From: Formicarius rufipectus
Lineage: Eukaryota > Chordata > Aves > Passeriformes > Formicariidae
NCBI GenBank assembly: GCA_013399695.1
Contig: VXAU01006171.1
Span: forward strand, 892,702 to 956,701
Direction of reading: 5' to 3'
Length of the DNA stretch: 64,000 nucleotides
The notes beneath the pieces are model-generated. The model worked only from the letters and a program-made list of their open reading frames with translations. It searched no databases and had not been told where the DNA came from. Both the position numbers and the translations under genes were made by a program. The stretch's first letter is position 1, and every line of letters begins with the position of its first letter. Below, piece after piece: positions 29,201-35,200 of this stretch.

Positions 29201-32200
29201 TCATCCCGGGTGACCCGAGCACCACCGCTCTGCCCCCTCCCCGGGGGGGTTTAGGGCAGGAGAGGACAGGTGTTCAGAAGGTGTAGAAGGAAGGAGACCC
29301 CAAGGAGGGAAGGAGGGAGGCCCCCAGTGCCCCTACCTCTGCTGCCAGGTAGTGCCCAGTGGCCAGGTGCTTGAACCTGAAGAGGCTGTTCCAGTAGCCG
29401 GCGCCGCCGCGGCAGGGGTCGTGCTGCACCACCTGGGGGGACACGGGGCACAGCTCCCACCCTGCTGCAGGGCACAGCTCCCACCCTGCTGCAGGGCACA
29501 GCTCGCACCCTGCTGCAGGGCACAGTTCCCACCCACAAATCCCACCCTACCCCAAGGCACTGCTCCCACCCACAGCTCCCACCCTGCCCCAGGGGCAGCA
29601 GGAGCACTGGAACCTGCAGCTCTGGGAAACACAGACCCACCTGTGAGCTGTGCCCAACACACCCCAAAACCCCCAGCTGGCTGTGGACAGCCCAGTCCCC
29701 AAATTACAGTGGGAAGGTTATGGGGCAAGTTGGCAGAAAAGTGTTTCAAGAAGGTGCTTTCTACCTACATGTGTTGCCAGGCCTTGAAACACTTCCCTAA
29801 AGCAATGCAGCAAATCCTTGACCTTTTTGGTCAAACTAATTTTTGACCATCTTAAAGTGGACGAGGGAAGACACCTGGAAATATTTCAAATGCAACTGTG
29901 CTGGACAGAATAAGAGTTGCATTTACTGCCTTAACTTCTGGGGCAGGCAGAGCCCTCATCCCCTGATGATGTGTTACCTCCTACAGCTGCCCCATGGACA
30001 CAGCTGAGTGCCCAGGGAAAGCTCAGCACAGACGGGCTGTGCCTGCCAGGGAAGGGCTGGGTCACCTGGGTCACATTTACCACCAGGGAGCAGCTCCCAC
30101 GTGGACACCTACCACACACTGATGTGCTCTGACACGGCCAGGGGAAGGGAATTACAGCCAGGCTTCCAATTCAAACACAGGAGAAGCTGCATGCCAGAAC
30201 AGATACTTCTGGAAGGGGGGCATGACCGACCCCTACCCACCATTACAAATTGATTTTTTGAGTCTTACGTGCAGTTCACGTTTAAAATCATAAACCAACT
30301 CTAACGATACCAAGAGATTGAGGATATTTTAAGAAGCCAGAGCTGGCCAGTGTGTTAGTCACTCTGTTTAAAAGCCAAGGAAAGGAAAAAAAGCCAGTTC
30401 AGACAGACCAGCAAAGGGCTGCAGCCTCCTATCAAATGAGGATATGCATAATCACATTATTCCACACCAAAAATAGAGCGTTTGGTTCACTCAGCAGGGC
30501 AGTGGAAATTATAAGTTGGTGCTAAACTTCAGTGACTCGTAAGAAAATGACTTCATAGGTGTTTCTCTGTCCTCCTTTCCTGAATTGTCAAGCACCTGAA
30601 CTTGGGACCTCTTGTGCTGCACCATCAGCAGAGCTCCACTGGGACTGTGTGCAGAAAGCACAGCCAGGAAAGGGATTTTATTTAAGCTTGGAACACCAGG
30701 GAGACCTTCATCTACAAAAACCAACTGCAGGTACAGTGTGTTTAAACAGCAGCAGTAGCTGGTCCTACAGAGCAGCCCCAGGCTGGGGGGTCCCAAGCCC
30801 TACCTCCACTTCCCACAGGGCCTTGGAGCTGGTGGCAGAGGTGGCCGACTGGCGGCCCGTGGTCCTCAGGAACACGTGCTGCTTCTTCCTGTGCTCATCA
30901 CACGTCAGGAACTTCTCCTGCTCGGCGTGGAACAGCCTCACCACGTCCCCCTGCCAAAGCCAGGCAGCAGGGTGAGCACAGGCAGCACCCCCAGGCAGGA
31001 GGCTGTGGACAGGCAGGCTCTGGCTCTCACCCCTTTGAGGATGTCGTCCTTGTTGTCGCTCCACTTCATGAAGAGCACGATTTTCCAGCTGGTGTTGCAG
31101 TTCACAGAGTTCACCTAAAGGGAGAACTGAAACCATCAGTCCCATTGTCTTGTGCCTCCACAAGACACGAGCCGCTGTCTTACTTTCTCAACATTTTTCA
31201 CCAGAATCCTGCAAGTCCTGGCAAAGCAAAGCCCTTTGTGTCTCCTCCAGAACGAGGAACCCCAGAGCTGACTTCCCTGCAGGTCACGTGCTACACCTCT
31301 GTGCTGGTTTTGGCTGAGGGTACAGTCATTCTCTTCACAGTGACCAGTGTGAGGCACATCACAGTGCCACACGCCTTGGGCCTGAAGGAAAGCCTTACCT
31401 TTACCATGCAGAAGAGACAAACTCAAACCTCTGCCAGCACCCAAAAGACACTACAGAATTCTGCAAGCTCTGGGAGGTCACTGATGAACAAGACAACCCT
31501 TCCTCAGCAGTGCCACAGGCACCAGTGACCTTGCTGAATGCCATAAAACATGGAGCAGCAGCTCAGCTGAAGGCTGGAGATGCCTGCACAGCTGCCCCAG
31601 CTGCGCCCACGTCCCCTCACCTCATTGCACCCAGGGTTATCCACGAGCTGATGGCTGCTGGCATGGAGGGGCTGCCCAGCATTGACAGGATTCAGGACCA
31701 CTTTGTCTCCAATGACAACCTGGAGAGAAGGGCAGCATCAGACAGAAATGTGCACACTGAGAAAACTCCTTTCCTTCCTTCTTTTTTTTTTTTTTTTAAT
31801 GGAAGTGATGGGAGGAAATCACCTTCCTGCAGCTTGGAGAGATGCCAGTCTGACAGCACTGCCAGGGTCCTGCTGGGGTCAGAACTGACCACAGCACACT
31901 GAGTCCCTGGGGCAGAACCCCCCTGAGATACTGCACTCAGAGCCTTGCAAGAGCAGCAGACTGAGCTCTGGGGCAGGTGGGACTCCAGGATAAATTATTG
32001 CTACTTGATAAGGTCTGTTGTGTTTAAGTGCCAAATGTATACCTGGCCTGAACCCAGAGCACACTGACACTTATTACCTCCTGCTTTTAAGCAAATAACA
32101 TACTCCAGTGACTCAGATTGTGGGAAAAAAAAAGAAAAAAAAAGAGATTAAGAGATTAAAATGGCAATGCATTTAATCAGTACCATTTTTTCCAGATTTC

Positions 32201-35200
32201 ACAGGAACATTTGACTTCCTCATTACCTCATTTCTCATATCCGAAATGATCATGACTTTTGATTCTAAACTGACAACACTGAAAATCAAGATGCTAATTA
32301 TTTCTTCCAAACCTCCTGAAGGAACTCAACATTTCCTACCATTTTCAATTGGGCAGCAATTGTGCAAGGCCAGCCTAATTAGGTCCCTTATTCCCTCCAA
32401 TGTTAGATCATTCCACGTTTCCAAAATACAAGTTACCATAGCAATTCTCCTCCCCCTCATGACAGCATAGGAAAAAGGTTGTTCCTGCATCATCACCCAC
32501 TGATGTCGGATCTGTGCATTCCATTAATTGCCAGGCAGGGCTCCCACAGGCAGCTTGGCCAGGCTGGGCCCCAGGAATTGGTGAGGACATTGCCAGCACT
32601 CACACTGTCTCCGATGGACCGCAGTTTGTAGAAGGGCTGGATGTAGAACCAGGAACCCTCATTTCCAGCTTCATCCAAGGTCACCCTCATTGCATTCTTC
32701 TCTAGCAGAGCTGGAAGCCTCTTATTTACTGTTAAGTATTTGTTACTTTTTAAGTGAAGCAGCTAGAATAAGAATCAGAGTTCAGTTCTAAGAATGCTCC
32801 TCTTCCTTCCCTCGACACACCGAGCGTGCACAAGACAACTTACATTTCTATGCAGGAGTGAAAACTAAACTCTACACAACTATTGATGGACTCAGGCACA
32901 ATTCCACTTACAGACACAGCCCCACAGCACAAACCATGCCCAGTGAATCCACCTGGCCCTTCCCCAGCAAAGGACAAACCCTCACACATGTCCTCATCGT
33001 GACAGCCAGTTTAAAAGATCCATGGCCAAGAGTTGTGGGGTGCTGGGGACTAAGTGGCTCTCCCTGGTGAGAGGCAGAGCTGCTCTGAGCTCGCTCTGCT
33101 TGGCCTCCTTTAAGAGAAAATGTAACTATTCCTACTGACTTTCCCTCTCTGTCAGGTTCTCATTGGGTGTGGCAGCACCTGACAGTGAGCTGCTGTCTGG
33201 TGTTGTTCATGTGCCACCCTCACGTGGCTGACTCTCAGCAAGTGTTTCTGAAGAAAACAATGAGCATGACCTCAAACCCCCACAATTAACCCAGAATGAA
33301 GGAGTGACTTCACCACAGCTGCACACCCAGTCCCTGCTTCCCAGGATCCCACTGCAGGTGTGGTCATACCTGGCAAATCTACAGACTCTTGGCCATGAAT
33401 TCCAGAAATTTAAACTCCACCAAGCAGAGAATTTGAACACAATCCTCTCCAGCTTGCAGAGATGTTCCCACAGCCTACCTGGATGACATTCCCATCCTGG
33501 ATGACAGTTCCCACAGCCTTACCTGGATCCCATTCCCATCCTGGATGACAGTTCCCACAGCCTACCTGGATCCCATTCCCATCCTGGATCCCATTCCCAC
33601 CCTGGATGACATTCCCACAGCCTACCTGGATGACATTCCCATACTGGATGACAGTTCCCAGCAGTTTCCTGTTCTCGGTTTCATTCTGTTTCTTTTCCAG
33701 GTCAGCTGCATGCTGAAAGCAAGGGACAGCAACTCAATGGCTTGGCTTTTTGTGAGAGGGTGGCCAAACACCTGAGCTCTTGGAGAGCATTTTCAAGGAA
33801 CTGGCAAAGCACAAAGGATCCCAAACAGCCTCATTTCCCTTTTTCCAGCTCCCAATAGCGGCATAACTTCCAATTCTCTTTTTCAACTGCTTAGGAAGAT
33901 AGACACACACCATTGAAGTAATTAGGGTACAATTTCATACAATTCAGAAATAAAATATGAAATAAAAGTCTGAGACAAAATAGAAGGCAGGCACCTGTGG
34001 GGGGAAGATGAAAAGGGATGGGTAACAACTCCAGCCGGGAACTCTATATTCCTGTCTACTGCCTTCTATACAAATGGAAAGAACCTCAACTTTAGTTCTT
34101 TATTTCCCTTTGCCATTACAGGTTTCAACTCTTCTCGAGCCAGTCTTTATATGGCCAATCCAATCCCCCTCCCTGTGCAGCAGGATCATGGAGAAGGCAT
34201 GCACAATCCACTGCAGCTCTGGATACCTGAATTCCCAGCTCACCCTTCCTGAGGCTGTTGGATGCTCAGCTGAGCATCCTCTGTCACACTACCAGGGTGG
34301 CAAGAGGGAAAGCCCTTCCAAATCCAGTGATTATAAGGACATATGGTTCTAGTTAATAATTTATAATGAGCCTCTTGCTCTTTTGGTTTTTCAAGTGAGC
34401 TATTTTGCCCAGGCTGTTTTTAAACCATTCCATTTGCTTGAGAGATTCTCCCTCACTCTACGTGAAAGATGGTATTTTTTTAAATTAAAAATATACATCT
34501 GTATTTGCTTTAAGTGCTATCTGGTGGTAGAGGGTAATTTCAAAATAGACCTGTTAGGAGGCCAAGGATCAAGGTGGGTTCAATTCCCTCTTGGAGGAGA
34601 AAAGTGCCCCCAGTTCTCACTGCAGTGAGATGAAGTCCCATTAACACAGGACAAAGCTCAGTCCCCTCAAAGGAAGATCTCTCTGTTCACTGCTACACAA
34701 TTTGACCGCTCCAGCTCCCTCAAACTGTGCTGTTTGCAGAAGCTGTGTCAGGTACCACAGCTGGCTCTTGCTCCAGGAGAACCTGGGATACAGCTGCTCA
34801 TTCAAGTTCAACACACAGTCAGCAACACAAACTTTTCTCTTTATTACTGAAACACCACCTTTTTTTTTGCTTCATTTCCAAGTATTCTGTCATGAAAGGG
34901 TTTTTTTTTAAGGCACCAAGTTCCTCTCAGCTAGCAGCAATCACACCCAGGACTCCCCTGCCTGCCACACTGGGTGCTGCACTTGTTACAAACCCAGAAC
35001 ACACTGCACCCTGTGAAAGCATCAGTTGTCCTCAGGCTGTACTTCCCAAGCACACACCCAAAGCTGACAATCACCCCAGAAGAACCATTTCTCTGGCCAC
35101 TAGATGTCAGCCCCTCAACCAGCACCGAGGTGGGACCAGGGAGAGACAAGTGTCCCAGATTTTAAATCCCTTAAATGGCATTAACTTAAAATAACCCGAG

